DNA of 64,000 bases from Bifidobacterium mizhiense (lineage in GTDB: Bacteria; Actinomycetota; Actinomycetes; Actinomycetales; Bifidobacteriaceae): positions 434,001-498,000 of the forward strand of contig NZ_BPWE01000001.1 in the NCBI RefSeq assembly GCF_020884755.1, in the 5' to 3' direction. The translations under genes were made by a program, and so were the position numbers. The notes beneath the pieces are model-generated. The model saw nothing but the letters and a program-made list of their open reading frames with translations, was not told where the DNA came from and ran no database searches. Shown here piece by piece: positions 8,215 to 17,100 of the stretch. How positions within the stretch are numbered: position 1 is the first letter of the stretch; every line of letters starts with the position of its first letter.

Positions 8215-9225
8215 ATGTCAGTTTTGGTTACAGGCGGCTGCGGATACATCGGCGCCCATGTGGTTCACGCCCTGCAAGAGGCCGGCAAGGAGGTCGTCGT
8301 GGTCGATGACCTCAGCTACGGCAGGCCCGATCGGATCGGGAATGCCCGTCTTTATGGCGCTGACGTGGCCGCACCGGGCGCCGATCAGCGTCTGGCCGAG
8401 ATCATCCAGGAGAACAAGGTCGACTCCGTCATCCATTTTGCTGCCCGAAAGCAGGTAGGCGAGTCAGTGGAGAAGCCCATCTGGTACTACCGGCAGAACC
8501 TGAACGGCATGATCAATGTCCTGTCCGCCATGGCAAAGACCGATGCCAAGAAGCTGGTCTTCTCCAGCTCGGCAGCAACCTATGGCGAGCCTCCGGTCGA
8601 TGTGGTTCCCGAGGACGTACAGCCCATGGTCCCCATCAACCCCTACGGCCAGACCAAGCTGGTCGGCGAGTGGATGGCCCGGGCCTGCGAGCAGCCTTAC
8701 GGCATCCGCTTCTGCGCCCTGCGCTACTTCAACGTGGCCGGCTGCGGACCGGTCAGCCTGGAGGACCCGGCTGTCCTCAACCTGATCCCCATGCTCTTCG
8801 ACAGGCTGCGGCAGGGCAAGGCACCCGCCATCTTCGGCGACGACTACCCCACCCCCGACGGCACCTGCGTGCGAGACTACATCCATGTCTCCGACCTGGC
8901 CGACGCCCACATCGCCGCCTTGGACTACCTGGACCGCGACCAGCGCCGCTACGATGCCTTCAATGTGGGCACCGGCCAGGGTACATCCGTCCGCCAGATC
9001 GTGGACGAGGTCAAGAAGGTGACGGGCCTGCCCTTCACTGAGGCCATCAAGCCCCGCCGCGCTGGCGATCCGCCGCACCTGATCGGCGACCCCACCCGAA
9101 TCAACACCGAGATGGGCTGGCATGCCAAGTATGGCGTCGAGGAGATCGTCGAATCTGCATGGAAGGCCTGGCAGGCCAACCCTGCCCACCACATCGACAC
9201 CGATGGCTGGAAGCAGCAGGACTAG
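8215..9225 (+). CDS. galE: UDP-glucose 4-epimerase
   Basis: GalE interconverts UDP-glucose and UDP-galactose with bound NAD+, the last Leloir step, central to bifidobacterial galactose use and to exopolysaccharide precursors. The 336-residue protein begins with the Rossmann motif VLVTGGCGYIGAHVV. The catalytic triad appears as SSSAATYGEP and NPYGQTKLVGE (Ser, Tyr and Lys of the Y-x3-K motif), followed by LRYFNVAGC and the C-terminal RDYIHVSDLADAH. The start was set at ATG 8215 because AAAGG lies seven bases upstream; ATG 8209 is too close to that site. The leader contains a stem-loop. It is monocistronic, with tRNAs downstream. Confidence 0.95.
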   Translation: MSVLVTGGCGYIGAHVVHALQEAGKEVVVVDDLSYGRPDRIGNARLYGADVAAPGADQRLAEIIQENKVDSVIHFAARKQVGESVEKPIWYYRQNLNGMINVLSAMAKTDAKKLVFSSSAATYGEPPVDVVPEDVQPMVPINPYGQTKLVGEWMARACEQPYGIRFCALRYFNVAGCGPVSLEDPAVLNLIPMLFDRLRQGKAPAIFGDDYPTPDGTCVRDYIHVSDLADAHIAALDYLDRDQRRYDAFNVGTGQGTSVRQIVDEVKKVTGLPFTEAIKPRRAGDPPHLIGDPTRINTEMGWHAKYGVEEIVESAWKAWQANPAHHIDTDGWKQQD

Positions 9226-9243
9226 GCAGCGACGCGCCGGGGC

Positions 9244-9271
9244 TTGCATTCCTCCGGCGCTCATGTAAACT
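9244..9271 (+). promoter_or_regulatory. Probable promoter of the tRNA-Asp/tRNA-Phe unit
   Basis: TTGCAT and TAAACT are separated by 16 nt, with tRNA-Asp starting 26 nt after the -10 element. Confidence 0.4.
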
Positions 9272-9297
9272 TTCCTCTTGGCTGTTCGAGCAGCCTC

Positions 9298-9371
9298 GGC
9301 TCCGTAGCTCAGTTGGTTAGAGCGCCGCCCTGTCACGGCGGAGGTCACCGGTTCAAGTCCGGCCGGAGTCG
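9298..9371 (+). tRNA. tRNA-Asp (GUC)
   Basis: A 74-nt cloverleaf: acceptor GGCTCCG/CGGAGTC with discriminator G, anticodon stem CCGCC/GGCGG around CTGTCAC (anticodon GTC), T-arm with GGTTCAAGTCC. CCA is not encoded. Confidence 0.96.
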
Positions 9372-9418
9372 CTGGGAATGGTCTGACCCGGTTTTTCCGG
9401 GTCTTTTCGACTGTTCAT

Positions 9419-9494
9419 GGCTCTGTAGCTCAGTTGGTAGAGCGAGCGACTGAAAATCGCTAGGTCAACGGTTCGATCCCGCTCGGAGCCACCA
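9419..9494 (+). tRNA. tRNA-Phe (GAA)
   Basis: A 76-nt sequence including an encoded CCA (9492-9494): acceptor GGCTCTG/CGGAGCC, anticodon loop CTGAAAA giving GAA. The T-stem AACGG/CCGCT contains one A-C mismatch at the second pair. It lies 47 nt after tRNA-Asp and is likely part of the same transcript. Confidence 0.95.
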
Positions 9495-9498
9495 GCCA

Positions 9499-9536
9499 TT
9501 AAGCCCCTGAGATTCATAAGGAATCCAGGGGCTTAA
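9499..9536. terminator. Strong bidirectional terminator
   Basis: TTAAGCCCCTG pairs with CAGGGGCTTAA, and an inner GATTC/GAATC stem extends the hairpin to 16 bp with a single bulged A and a 5-nt loop. It separates the rightward tRNAs from the leftward phosphatase gene and can serve both strands. Confidence 0.85.
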
Positions 9537-9560
9537 TTGATATTTGCGTTCATCTATCGT

Positions 9561-10100
9561 TCACGACAGCTGACGCGTCACCCAATCGACGATGTAGGGC
9601 GCCGTGTGCTCGATTTGATCGATGGCCACCTCGAACTCACGGGGGCCGCCATACCAAGGGTCCACCAGGTCGATTTGGCTCTCCCGGCCCGGTGCCGGCT
9701 TGGGCAGATCCGGATCGAAGCTGCGGTACAGGTGAACAGCGGATCGCTTGCCTGAGGGCAGCAGACGCAGTAGGGCTCGCATATGGTCGGCTGTCATGGG
9801 CAGCAGCAGGTCGGCGTCTTCGGCCTCCTCCCGGGTGATCCGGTGGGCGAAGTGGTCAGCCGGTACCTCATAGCCCCGCTCGCGCAGAACCTTCTGAGCA
9901 CGCCGATCTATGGGGTTACCGAACTCCTCGTCGCTGACCCCGCTGGATTCCACCCTGACCTGATCCTCATCCAGTCCGCGATCTTGGAAGAACTTGCGCA
10001 GGATGACCTCAGCCATGGGTGACCGGCAGATGTTGCCGGTGCAGACGGTCATGACGTTGTATGGACCCTGTGAGGCCTTTCCTTCAGAATCCTGGCCCAT
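9561..10100 (-). CDS. Low-molecular-weight protein tyrosine phosphatase
   Basis: A 179-residue cytoplasmic phosphatase. The N-terminal P-loop reads VCTGNICRSP, giving nucleophile Cys20 and Arg26 of C-x5-R, and the general-acid loop near the C-terminus is DPWYGG, both diagnostic. Bacterial members often oppose tyrosine kinases of capsule synthesis or are arsenate-reductase-like; the acid loop favours the phosphatase role. The start ATG 10100 overlaps the folA stop codon (TGATG), so translation is coupled to folA; a longer frame would run deep into folA. No tyrosine kinase gene is nearby. Confidence 0.88.
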   Translation of the reverse strand: MGQDSEGKASQGPYNVMTVCTGNICRSPMAEVILRKFFQDRGLDEDQVRVESSGVSDEEFGNPIDRRAQKVLRERGYEVPADHFAHRITREEAEDADLLLPMTADHMRALLRLLPSGKRSAVHLYRSFDPDLPKPAPGRESQIDLVDPWYGGPREFEVAIDQIEHTAPYIVDWVTRQLS

Positions 10101-10768
10101 CAACGCACCTTCCCATAGGTGATGTACCGGAACCGCGGGATGGCATCCGCCTGATCCGGTTTGGCAGGGGTCATCCATTGGCTCTCATCGCGCACCTGCC
10201 AGAACCGCTTGCTGACCAGCTCCTCCATATCAGGCACAAAGACATCAGCTGGGGTCTGCAGATCCAGATCAGTCACATAGGCTGCATCAGCCAGCGGAAA
10301 GAAGGTGTTGAAAACCCCTGCGCCGCCGATAACCCAGATTTCACTGCGATCCATCCCATCGTCGGGAATGGCTTCCTGCCTGGCCAGCTCCAGAGCATCG
10401 TCAGCCGCAGATACCACCGTGGCGCCAGGTGCCCGAAACTCTGGATCACTGGACAGAATGATGTTGTCCCTCTTGGGCAGGGGCCGCTCCCCCATGGAGA
10501 CCCAAGTTCGCCTCCCCATGATGACAGGATGGGAGACTGTCAGCTCCTTGAAGTGCCGCATGTCCTCACTCAGATGCCAGGGCAGCGCATTGTGGTAACC
10601 AATGGCGCCGCGCCGACCGTCAGTGGCCTGCGCCTGCGCCCAGATCATATTGACCGATGAGCGGCGGCCTATCTCTTCTTCCTGATGCCGCCATTCCTCA
10701 TCACCTAAAAGCCCGGCCTGACCGGGCTCGGGTTCGTGATAGCCGCTTCGACTATTGTCATGCTCCAT
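10100..10768 (-). CDS. folA: Dihydrofolate reductase
   Basis: DHFR regenerates tetrahydrofolate after thymidylate synthesis, and its gene follows thyA by 89 nt. Conserved blocks: MIWAQAQATDGRRGAIG, LPWHLSEDMRHFKELT (catalytic acid and folate helix), VIMGRRTWVSM and the NADPH site WVIGGAGVFNTFF. The frame gives 222 residues because ~40 polar residues precede the normal N-terminus; the alternative ATG 10648 matches the usual start but has no ribosome binding site, whereas ATG 10768 has GAGGAG about 12 bases upstream. The start is therefore uncertain. It overlaps the phosphatase gene by one base. Confidence 0.92.
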   Translation of the reverse strand: MEHDNSRSGYHEPEPGQAGLLGDEEWRHQEEEIGRRSSVNMIWAQAQATDGRRGAIGYHNALPWHLSEDMRHFKELTVSHPVIMGRRTWVSMGERPLPKRDNIILSSDPEFRAPGATVVSAADDALELARQEAIPDDGMDRSEIWVIGGAGVFNTFFPLADAAYVTDLDLQTPADVFVPDMEELVSKRFWQVRDESQWMTPAKPDQADAIPRFRYITYGKVR

Positions 10769-10857
10769 CTGTTGCGTTCACTCCTCATAGCGAGTAGATA
10801 TACGAGTACATTCTAATCTGCGGATCCGACGGTGCCCGTATTCCGCTCACCGCACCA

Positions 10858-11733
10858 TCAGACTGCCACAGGGGCCTTGATGACGGGGTGGCAGTGATAG
10901 TCCACCACCTCGAAGTCTTCGTACTGATAAGAGAAGATGGAGTCGGCCTTGCGAATACGCATGGTTGGATAGGGATAGGGCTTGCGCGACAGCTGCTCCA
11001 GAACCTGCTCCACATGGTTGTCGTAGATGTGGCAGTCGCCGCCGGTCCAGACAAACTCCCCAGGCTCAAGATCGGCCTGCTGAGCCATCATCAAGGTCAG
11101 TAGGGCGTAGGAGGCGATGTTAAAAGGCACCCCCAGGAACATGTCGCAGGAGCGCTGATAGAGCTGGCAGCTCAGCTTGCCGTCGGCCACATAGAACTGG
11201 AAGAGCGCATGGCAGGGAGGCAGGGCCATGCTGTCAACCTGGGCCGGATTCCAAGCAGTGACGATCATTCGACGGGAGTCCGGGTGAGTGCGAATCAGAT
11301 CCAGCACCTTGGCGATCTGGTCGATGGTGTGATGGGGGTCCTCGGGCGTCGGAGCGGGCCAGCTGCGCCACTGGACCCCATAGACCGGTCCCAGGTCCCC
11401 TGTTTCCGGGTCGGCCCATTCGTCCCAGATATGCACGCGGTTCTCCTGCAGCCAACGCACGTTCTGCGACCCCTTGAGGAACCAGAGCAGCTCGTAGGCG
11501 ATGCCACGGAAGTAGACCTTCTTGGTGGTGATCAGCGGGAAGGAATGCGACAGATCGAAGCGCATCTGCCTCCCGAACAGAGAGATGGTCCCGGTACCCG
11601 TCCTGTCGGACTTCAGAGTGCCCTCGCGCAGGATGGTGCGCACCAAGTCCTCATAGGGGGTGGGAATGTCCGAGTCGGGACGCTCAGGGATACGTGTGCG
11701 AATACGCTGCAGTTCTTCAGGAGTCAAGGCCAT
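10858..11733 (-). CDS. thyA: Thymidylate synthase
   Basis: ThyA converts dUMP to dTMP with methylene-tetrahydrofolate, producing the dihydrofolate recycled by the next gene. The 291-residue protein shows the dUMP phosphate-binding region [12 protein letters not shown], the catalytic cysteine block [13 protein letters not shown], the [10 protein letters not shown] and [18 protein letters not shown] motifs and the GDCHIYDNH site. Length and order are canonical. No convincing Shine-Dalgarno precedes ATG 11733. It is divergent from the OsmC gene and leads a thyA-folA-phosphatase operon. Confidence 0.96.
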   Translation of the reverse strand: MALTPEELQRIRTRIPERPDSDIPTPYEDLVRTILREGTLKSDRTGTGTISLFGRQMRFDLSHSFPLITTKKVYFRGIAYELLWFLKGSQNVRWLQENRVHIWDEWADPETGDLGPVYGVQWRSWPAPTPEDPHHTIDQIAKVLDLIRTHPDSRRMIVTAWNPAQVDSMALPPCHALFQFYVADGKLSCQLYQRSCDMFLGVPFNIASYALLTLMMAQQADLEPGEFVWTGGDCHIYDNHVEQVLEQLSRKPYPYPTMRIRKADSIFSYQYEDFEVVDYHCHPVIKAPVAV

Positions 11734-11875
11734 GCGGCCATACTATCAAGTCCTCCGCCAGCTGAGCGTGCCCCGGTGACGAATTGCACAGTCCGGGTTA
11801 GATTGGAGGAACAGGTCCGACCATAGGGTCGGATCCGGATGACGCACCCGCCGGGTGCCAAACAAGGAGGAACAG

Positions 11876-12289
11876 ATGGGCAAGAGACTTTGGGTCGAAC
11901 GCGACAAGGACGGCACTTGGAACGCCTATGGCGACAATGGGGCGCACATCACCTTCGGCAAGGGCGAGGATCAGTTTAACCCCGGCGATCTGATGAAGAT
12001 CGCTCTGGCCGCCTGCGGAGCCCTCTCCAGCCAGTTCGCCGTGGAGAGCGCCCTAGGCAAGGGCAAGGGGGCGAAAATCGTGGTGGACGGCACCTATGAC
12101 GCCGACGACGACGCCTACCTGAGCTTCGACGAGCAGGTGGACGTCGATGCCACTTCAGCCAGGCTGGCCCAGGATGATGCAGACAAGCTGGAGGAGCGGG
12201 TCCGCCGCCATATAGCCAAGTCCTGCACAGTGGCCCACACCTATCAGAGGGAGACACCGGTCAGGATCTCCGTCAAGGTTCGCCACTGA
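11876..12289 (+). CDS. OsmC/Ohr family protein
   Basis: A 137-residue protein with the OsmC fold: an N-terminal strand pair ending in GEDQFNPGDLMKIALAACGA, where Cys lies on the central helix as in peroxidase members, and a C-terminal block with KSCTVAHTYQRETPV supplying the second Cys. OsmC/Ohr proteins reduce organic hydroperoxides using paired cysteines. Expression in an anaerobe would fit oxidative defence. The start is firm: a perfect AGGAGG lies 6 bases before ATG 11876. It stands alone, divergent from thyA and convergent with the stress-protein gene. Confidence 0.85.
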   Translation: MGKRLWVERDKDGTWNAYGDNGAHITFGKGEDQFNPGDLMKIALAACGALSSQFAVESALGKGKGAKIVVDGTYDADDDAYLSFDEQVDVDATSARLAQDDADKLEERVRRHIAKSCTVAHTYQRETPVRISVKVRH

Positions 12290-12377
12290 TCTGGCGACAA
12301 TAAAGAAGCAGGAACCTCCAGGTTCTTTGAACTCGGGGGTTCCCGCTCTTCGTAGGGGCCGTCACAGAATCGACTGC

Positions 12378-13424
12378 CTACTCCTTATGCTCGGGATCGA
12401 TGGTCGACTCCAGGTCAGCCAACTGCTCGGGCTTGGCCGAATCCACGGAGATACGCTCCACGCCGGTAATCTCAGCCACATCCGTGCTTTCAGCCGCCTC
12501 TGCTGCGGCCTTGAGCCCGGACTCCTCAGCCTCCACGTACTTGCGCGGCACCACGTAGACCGGGCTGACTGCATGCTGCAGGAGCCCCTGGCTGGTCGAC
12601 CCCAGCAGAAGCCCTGTGAAGCCGCCGCGACCACGCGAGCCGACCACAACCACATCATGGGTCTTGCTGGCCTGGGTCAGAGCTTCCACAGCCGATCCCG
12701 GCACCACGGTCTTGTTGATGCGCAGATTCGGGTAGGTCTTCATAAGCGGTGCAATTCGGGTATTGAGGTCATCCAGGTAGGAATCCATGACGCTGCGCTC
12801 CTCGGCCGAACCTGTACCGGTCAGTCCGGAAATATTGGGCACTGCAGACATGACGTCCAGCTCGGCATCCCAGCTGTCGGCGAAGGCGGCGGCGATCTGC
12901 AAGGCCTTGAGGCCCCACTTAGACTCGTCGGAGCCCACAGCAACCCGCTTGATGTCATTGCTCAGATGCATCAGATTGCCGTCGTCGTCGGTGTAGGGAA
13001 CGACCACGATAGGGCAGTAAGCATAGGCGGGCAGGCTTGAGCTGGTGGTTCCCAGCAGACGCTCGGCCAGGCCGCCCTTGCCCCGGTTGCCTATAACAAT
13101 CAGCCGGTAATTGCGGCTCAGCTCCACGAAGACCGATGAAGGATCTCCTGTCACGATCAGCGTGGCTGCACTGACACCCTGCTCGTCGGCGATGGCCTTG
13201 GCCTTGGAGAGGATCTCCTGGGCGTCGTTGTGAGCGGCCACGTCGTCACCCATGGTGGTATACGTCGCATCGAAGGAGACTGCGGCATACGAGGGAAGGG
13301 AATAGGCGCAGACGATTTGCAGGGTCAACCCTGCATGCTTAGCGTAGTTGGCGGCCCACCACGCCGCCTTGTAGCTGGCGTCCGAGCCATCGACGCCTAC
13401 CAGAACAGCCTTGTCGTTGCTCAT
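12378..13424 (-). CDS. Universal stress protein, two UspA domains
   Basis: A 348-residue tandem-UspA protein. Domain 1 (~5-142) begins AVLVGVDGSDASYKAAWWA and ends with the ATP-binding GNRGKGGLAERLLGTTS; domain 2 (~160-295) carries RVAVGSDESKWG and GSRGRGGFTGLLLGSTSQ. Both keep the G-2x-G-9x-G-S/T type loop, suggesting ATP binding. A charged C-terminal tail of ~50 residues follows. AAAGGAGG upstream of ATG 13424 fixes the start. It is probably monocistronic, since a terminator for the upstream gene lies in the gap. Confidence 0.92.
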   Translation of the reverse strand: MSNDKAVLVGVDGSDASYKAAWWAANYAKHAGLTLQIVCAYSLPSYAAVSFDATYTTMGDDVAAHNDAQEILSKAKAIADEQGVSAATLIVTGDPSSVFVELSRNYRLIVIGNRGKGGLAERLLGTTSSSLPAYAYCPIVVVPYTDDDGNLMHLSNDIKRVAVGSDESKWGLKALQIAAAFADSWDAELDVMSAVPNISGLTGTGSAEERSVMDSYLDDLNTRIAPLMKTYPNLRINKTVVPGSAVEALTQASKTHDVVVVGSRGRGGFTGLLLGSTSQGLLQHAVSPVYVVPRKYVEAEESGLKAAAEAAESTDVAEITGVERISVDSAKPEQLADLESTIDPEHKE

Positions 13425-13552
13425 CCGACGACCTCCTTTAAACTTGGCGATGACAAACCGACATCGCTCCTTCTGTCAGAATATCGCATGCGGGTCTGAT
13501 CAATAAGTTTGCAGGGACCAACACGCGAGGAACCTCGACTCCGAATATGCAA

Positions 13553-13573
13553 AACGCCCCCAAAGGGGGCGTT
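13553..13573 (-). terminator. Rho-independent terminator of the NlpC/P60 gene
   Basis: AACGCCCCC and GGGGGCGTT form a 9-bp stem with a 3-nt loop, followed on the minus strand by TTTTGCAT. It lies 22 nt after the hydrolase stop codon. Confidence 0.9.
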
Positions 13574-13595
13574 AACACTGCATAAAACCTATGCC

Positions 13596-14309
13596 TCAGA
13601 CCAGACGACGGTAGTTGAAAGTCTGATAGACCGCCTGAACTTTGACGCTCTGGCCAGGAGCCGGGGCGTGGATCATGCGTCCACCGCCGACATAGATGCC
13701 GACATGGCTGCCATCGGGGGCTACCATCAGGTCGCCAGGAGCAGGATCCGTAACCGGCACGCCCATCGAACCCTGAGCATCGGCTGTGCGGGGCAGACCA
13801 ATGCCGAAGTGGGCAAACACGTACTGGGTAAATCCAGAGCAATCAAAGCCCGTGGCAGGATCTGTTCCTCCCCACACATAGGGAATCCCCTGGAACTGAA
13901 GGGCGTAGTTGACCACATCTGCACCTGTGCCGGTGGCCGGCACGTCAGCGACTCTACTAGCGGCACTGCTACGAGCAGCCGAACGACTGACCTGCGCGGC
14001 CTGGCGCTGGCTGGCCGCCGCCTGGGCCTGCTGAGCTCTGGCCTCAGCATCCTTCTCGGCCTGTGACTTGGTAGCAGGGACGTTCAAGGACTCGATGCCA
14101 CCCCAGCGGCTGTCCTTTTCGACGGTGGTCGCCGTCGATTCGGTCAGCAGGTCGGCACGCACCTTGCTGCCGGGGGTGAATGAACGCGACGAAGTGGCTA
14201 CGGCCTCACTACCGTCACTGGCCTGAGCCACGGCGGGTATACCGATGAAAAGCGTGCCACAGATAGTAGCCGCTGCCATCATGCTCACATACTTGCGTGT
14301 TTTTTTCAT
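13596..14309 (-). CDS. Secreted NlpC/P60 cell-wall endopeptidase
   Basis: A 237-residue secreted peptidoglycan hydrolase cleaving stem peptides. Residues 1-30 form a signal peptide (charged MKKTRK, hydrophobic core, cleavage after AVAQA). A Gln/Ala-rich coiled-coil-like segment covers ~82-115. The C-terminal NlpC/P60 domain has Cys157 in FDCSGF, His202 in GSHVGIYVG and His214 in MIHAPAPG. ATG 14309 was chosen because the signal peptide starts there; the longer frame adds residues without secretion features. Ribosome binding is weak. It lies 69 nt downstream of the CHAP-domain gene on the same strand. Confidence 0.92.
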   Translation of the reverse strand: MKKTRKYVSMMAAATICGTLFIGIPAVAQASDGSEAVATSSRSFTPGSKVRADLLTESTATTVEKDSRWGGIESLNVPATKSQAEKDAEARAQQAQAAASQRQAAQVSRSAARSSAASRVADVPATGTGADVVNYALQFQGIPYVWGGTDPATGFDCSGFTQYVFAHFGIGLPRTADAQGSMGVPVTDPAPGDLMVAPDGSHVGIYVGGGRMIHAPAPGQSVKVQAVYQTFNYRRLV

Positions 14310-14378
14310 CGTGCACAATTCTATCACGTGTAGGGAACAAAAATTGACTTTGGGGAACACGATCCGCGCAACCAAGGA

Positions 14379-15290
14379 TCAGTAATGGATATAGCGCAGA
14401 GCGTGCACGTTGGTCAGGGTGCGGGAGTAAGTCTTTCCGTTCATCACAGCGCCGCACTCTGAGGTGACGATGGAACCATCGGGATTGATCTTCTCTACGA
14501 TAGCCACATGGCCATAGGTGGAATCCGAACCCTCCTGGCCAGCCTGGAAGACCACAATGTCGCCGACGTTGCGCGGAGTGTCATCCACCCAGTAGCCTAA
14601 AGTCCGAGCCGAGCCTGACCAGTCCTTGGCATTGCCCATATGGGACCCCACCGGCAAACCCAGCTGGTGACGACGGACATAGGCCCACCAGGTGCACTGG
14701 CTGAATTCGTAGGCGTTGCCCACGTCTCCCGTGGCATGGTTGGGGTTGAACCCTGCCGGCAGGACCGAACGGTTGGCATCCATTAGCGCCGCCACGGCCG
14801 GATTGTTTGCCGAGGATTTGGACATCTGCCCGGCATCGAGCGCAGACTCGCCCAGGTCCCAACTGCCCTCGTTGCGCTGTGAAGCCGTCGGCAAAGGCTG
14901 ACGGTAGTCGGAGCGAGAAACCCTTGAACTGCCATCAGCACCGGAGTAGCCGGTGGAGGATGAAGGGGTGACAAGGTTGATCGCGACGCTGCCGGCCATA
15001 GGCAGGGACCAGTCGCCCCGAGCCTGGTTAACAGCCATTGAGGAAGCGGCCGCACCGACAAGAACAGTCAGGGCCGAACCGGTCATGATATGGGAGCGAC
15101 GGGCTGAAGCCTTGGCCGCCAAACGAATGGAACGTCGGGTTCGAGGAGCCACCTCGTTGAGCTTGGCCGCCAAGGCATCATCAACGCCCTGAATGCCGGC
15201 TTCCCGGGTTGCGCCAGTCGATCGGCTGGTCGGCGAACTGCCGACACCTGCGCCCCGCGTGGCCGAAGCCCTGTGCGCAGCATGCTTCAT
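14379..15290 (-). CDS. CHAP-domain cell-wall amidase/endopeptidase
   Basis: A 303-residue membrane-anchored or secreted hydrolase. A basic cytoplasmic segment of ~68 residues precedes one hydrophobic helix (~70-90), then a Ser-rich linker and a CHAP domain (~190-303). Catalytic residues are visible as Cys199 in YEFSQCTWWAY and His261 in YGHVAIVEKI; CHAP enzymes cut peptidoglycan peptide or amide bonds. The unusually long N-terminus before the helix makes it a signal anchor or a non-classical signal peptide. A GGGAG site precedes ATG 15290. A good promoter lies ~170 nt upstream, giving a long leader. Confidence 0.9.
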   Translation of the reverse strand: MKHAAHRASATRGAGVGSSPTSRSTGATREAGIQGVDDALAAKLNEVAPRTRRSIRLAAKASARRSHIMTGSALTVLVGAAASSMAVNQARGDWSLPMAGSVAINLVTPSSSTGYSGADGSSRVSRSDYRQPLPTASQRNEGSWDLGESALDAGQMSKSSANNPAVAALMDANRSVLPAGFNPNHATGDVGNAYEFSQCTWWAYVRRHQLGLPVGSHMGNAKDWSGSARTLGYWVDDTPRNVGDIVVFQAGQEGSDSTYGHVAIVEKINPDGSIVTSECGAVMNGKTYSRTLTNVHALRYIHY

Positions 15291-15467
15291 GTAGAATCAC
15301 TCCCGTTTATGTTCCGACGCGACTTTCGTGCCGTATCACGAACCATCACAAGGGAACACCATAACGCAAGCGAGAACCCAGGCCAAATGACCTGAATTGT
15401 CCATACTGGTGTACTCAAGCATGGCTTCGGTGGTCGCTCATCTTCGACAACCACGGAATACGCTAGG

Positions 15468-15497
15468 ATTATACGGACATAAGGCGGACATGGGCAA
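15468..15497 (-). promoter_or_regulatory. Promoter of the CHAP-domain gene
   Basis: On the minus strand TTGCCC (15497-15492) and TATAAT (15473-15468) are separated by 18 nt. The transcript would carry a ~170-nt leader before ATG 15290. Confidence 0.6.
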
Positions 15498-15574
15498 ACC
15501 CGCATGCGTGCCGCCCGCCACGGCGTGTCTCTCGGTTTTGAGTCCTGTATGGTCCACCCTGAGCGAACCCTGAT

Positions 15575-16960
15575 TTAAACCGGGGTCGAAGCCAAGAGGA
15601 AGGACCCGCCGGCTTCGTCGGAATCCTGGGGCATGGTGATGTCGATACGGCCGTCCTGGGAAGGAATGAAAAGGGCCTGACCCTGATCCAGTACACAGGA
15701 CTGGTCAGCAGTTGCACAACGGATCCGACCATCAGTACAGACGATGATGCGCGGCCCGCGGCGCGGAATCATCAGGTGACGAGGCCCTAGGCGCTCTATC
15801 AGATCCCCGTAACGCTGCTGAAGTCTGTTAAGCAGGGGCCATGTGGCTCCACCCTCCTCCACATGCCCGTAGACCAGCATGTACTCGTTGATCTTGGGCC
15901 GGTAGGTCACCATATTGTGCATGATCAGGGTGGCAATCATGGAGCTGGACGGGTCGATGGGGGCTGAAGGCTGGCAGTCCAGGCTGTGCAGGAGGTTGGG
16001 AATATCCCGATGCTTGGGGGTCATGCCAGCCCTGAGCACATTGTCGGAGTTGGTCATGATCTCTGCCGCGGTGCCGCGGATGTAGGCGTGAGGAGTCCCG
16101 GCGGGGATGTAGACCGAGTCGCCCTCCTCCAGATCCACAGGGTTGAGCATGAGCAGGCAGAGCACAGCCGGGTCCTCCGGAAAGGCCCGTGCAGCACACA
16201 GGGCATGATTCAGTACGGCGCCCGCTCGTTTCGAACGCAGTCGCCCAGCGGCAGCCTCCAAGGCTTCTTCCATACCGCGGGCCGCCTCTGGCTCGGCAGT
16301 CACGGCGGCGTGGAAGGCCCGGAAAATACGCCGGCGGGAATCCGGCCAGATTAAAGAGGAGACCGGCATCATGGCATCAGCCGAAGCGAAGCGGGCCGGC
16401 GGAACTCCCAAGTGGAAGGTACGGGCGGTCAGCGCCTGGGTCATCAGCTCAGCCAGAGGGTGGTCCACGGCGCGCAAAAGGGTCAGCTGAGTGGAAATGG
16501 TCGCGAAGCCTACACAGGCCTGGAAGGGCTCCAAGGCCACCACCATTTCGTTCTTGGCCAGACTGTCGTGAAAGGAGCGTCTCGGATCGTCGTCAGGCAC
16601 CCCCTGGGCATTCTCACGGTTGAAACCGGCACGAGCCTCGAAATCCAGGGGATGCACCTGCAGGGAGAGAGGGATGCGGGCCGAAATGATCTTGAACAGG
16701 TAAGGCAATGTAGGGCCGAAGAGGCGAGAGTCGCGCTCTCCCAGCATGGTCATGGGATTGCGGCGAATGGCCTCGGTCAACGGCATGAGCGAGCCGTCGG
16801 GCAGGGTCAGGGGCGAGGGGGATTCGGTGTGCCCGCTGAACCACATCTCCGCCAAGGTATCCCCCTGGCCTTCGTCTGACTCCTGCAGATGGAACATGCG
16901 CTGCAGTCGGTCATGTGAGCCCCAGGCGTAGTGCTTCTCCACAGCTTGGATCGGATACAC
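15575..16960 (-). CDS. manA: Mannose-6-phosphate isomerase, class I
   Basis: ManA interconverts mannose-6-phosphate and fructose-6-phosphate. The 461-residue protein begins with the family start YPIQAVEKHYAWGSHDRL. Zinc-ligand blocks are visible as ISLQVHP-type PLSLQVHPLDFEARAGF, KNEMVVAL and IPAGTPHAYIRGTAAEIMTNSDNVLRAG (shown in part), and the frame has the family length. GTG 16960 was taken as the start because AAAGGGGAG ends five bases upstream; the longer frame to 17026 has no such site. It is monocistronic, with its 3' end facing the CHAP promoter region. Confidence 0.93.
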   Translation of the reverse strand: MYPIQAVEKHYAWGSHDRLQRMFHLQESDEGQGDTLAEMWFSGHTESPSPLTLPDGSLMPLTEAIRRNPMTMLGERDSRLFGPTLPYLFKIISARIPLSLQVHPLDFEARAGFNRENAQGVPDDDPRRSFHDSLAKNEMVVALEPFQACVGFATISTQLTLLRAVDHPLAELMTQALTARTFHLGVPPARFASADAMMPVSSLIWPDSRRRIFRAFHAAVTAEPEAARGMEEALEAAAGRLRSKRAGAVLNHALCAARAFPEDPAVLCLLMLNPVDLEEGDSVYIPAGTPHAYIRGTAAEIMTNSDNVLRAGMTPKHRDIPNLLHSLDCQPSAPIDPSSSMIATLIMHNMVTYRPKINEYMLVYGHVEEGGATWPLLNRLQQRYGDLIERLGPRHLMIPRRGPRIIVCTDGRIRCATADQSCVLDQGQALFIPSQDGRIDITMPQDSDEAGGSFLLASTPV

Positions 16961-17100
16961 GCACTCCCCTTTCCACGGGAAATCCCTCCATGGGCCGGTG
17001 CATACGAACCCACCAATCCCCGTCATGATAGGACAAGGGCCGAGGCCTGGGCAAGGCGTGGGAGTCGCCGCATGTCATTGCGAACGGTACAGTGGGGGGT

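Noticed and set aside
15291-15574. ydaO (c-di-AMP) riboswitch upstream of the CHAP gene
   Set aside because: The conserved ydaO core sequences were not seen in the leader on the minus strand.
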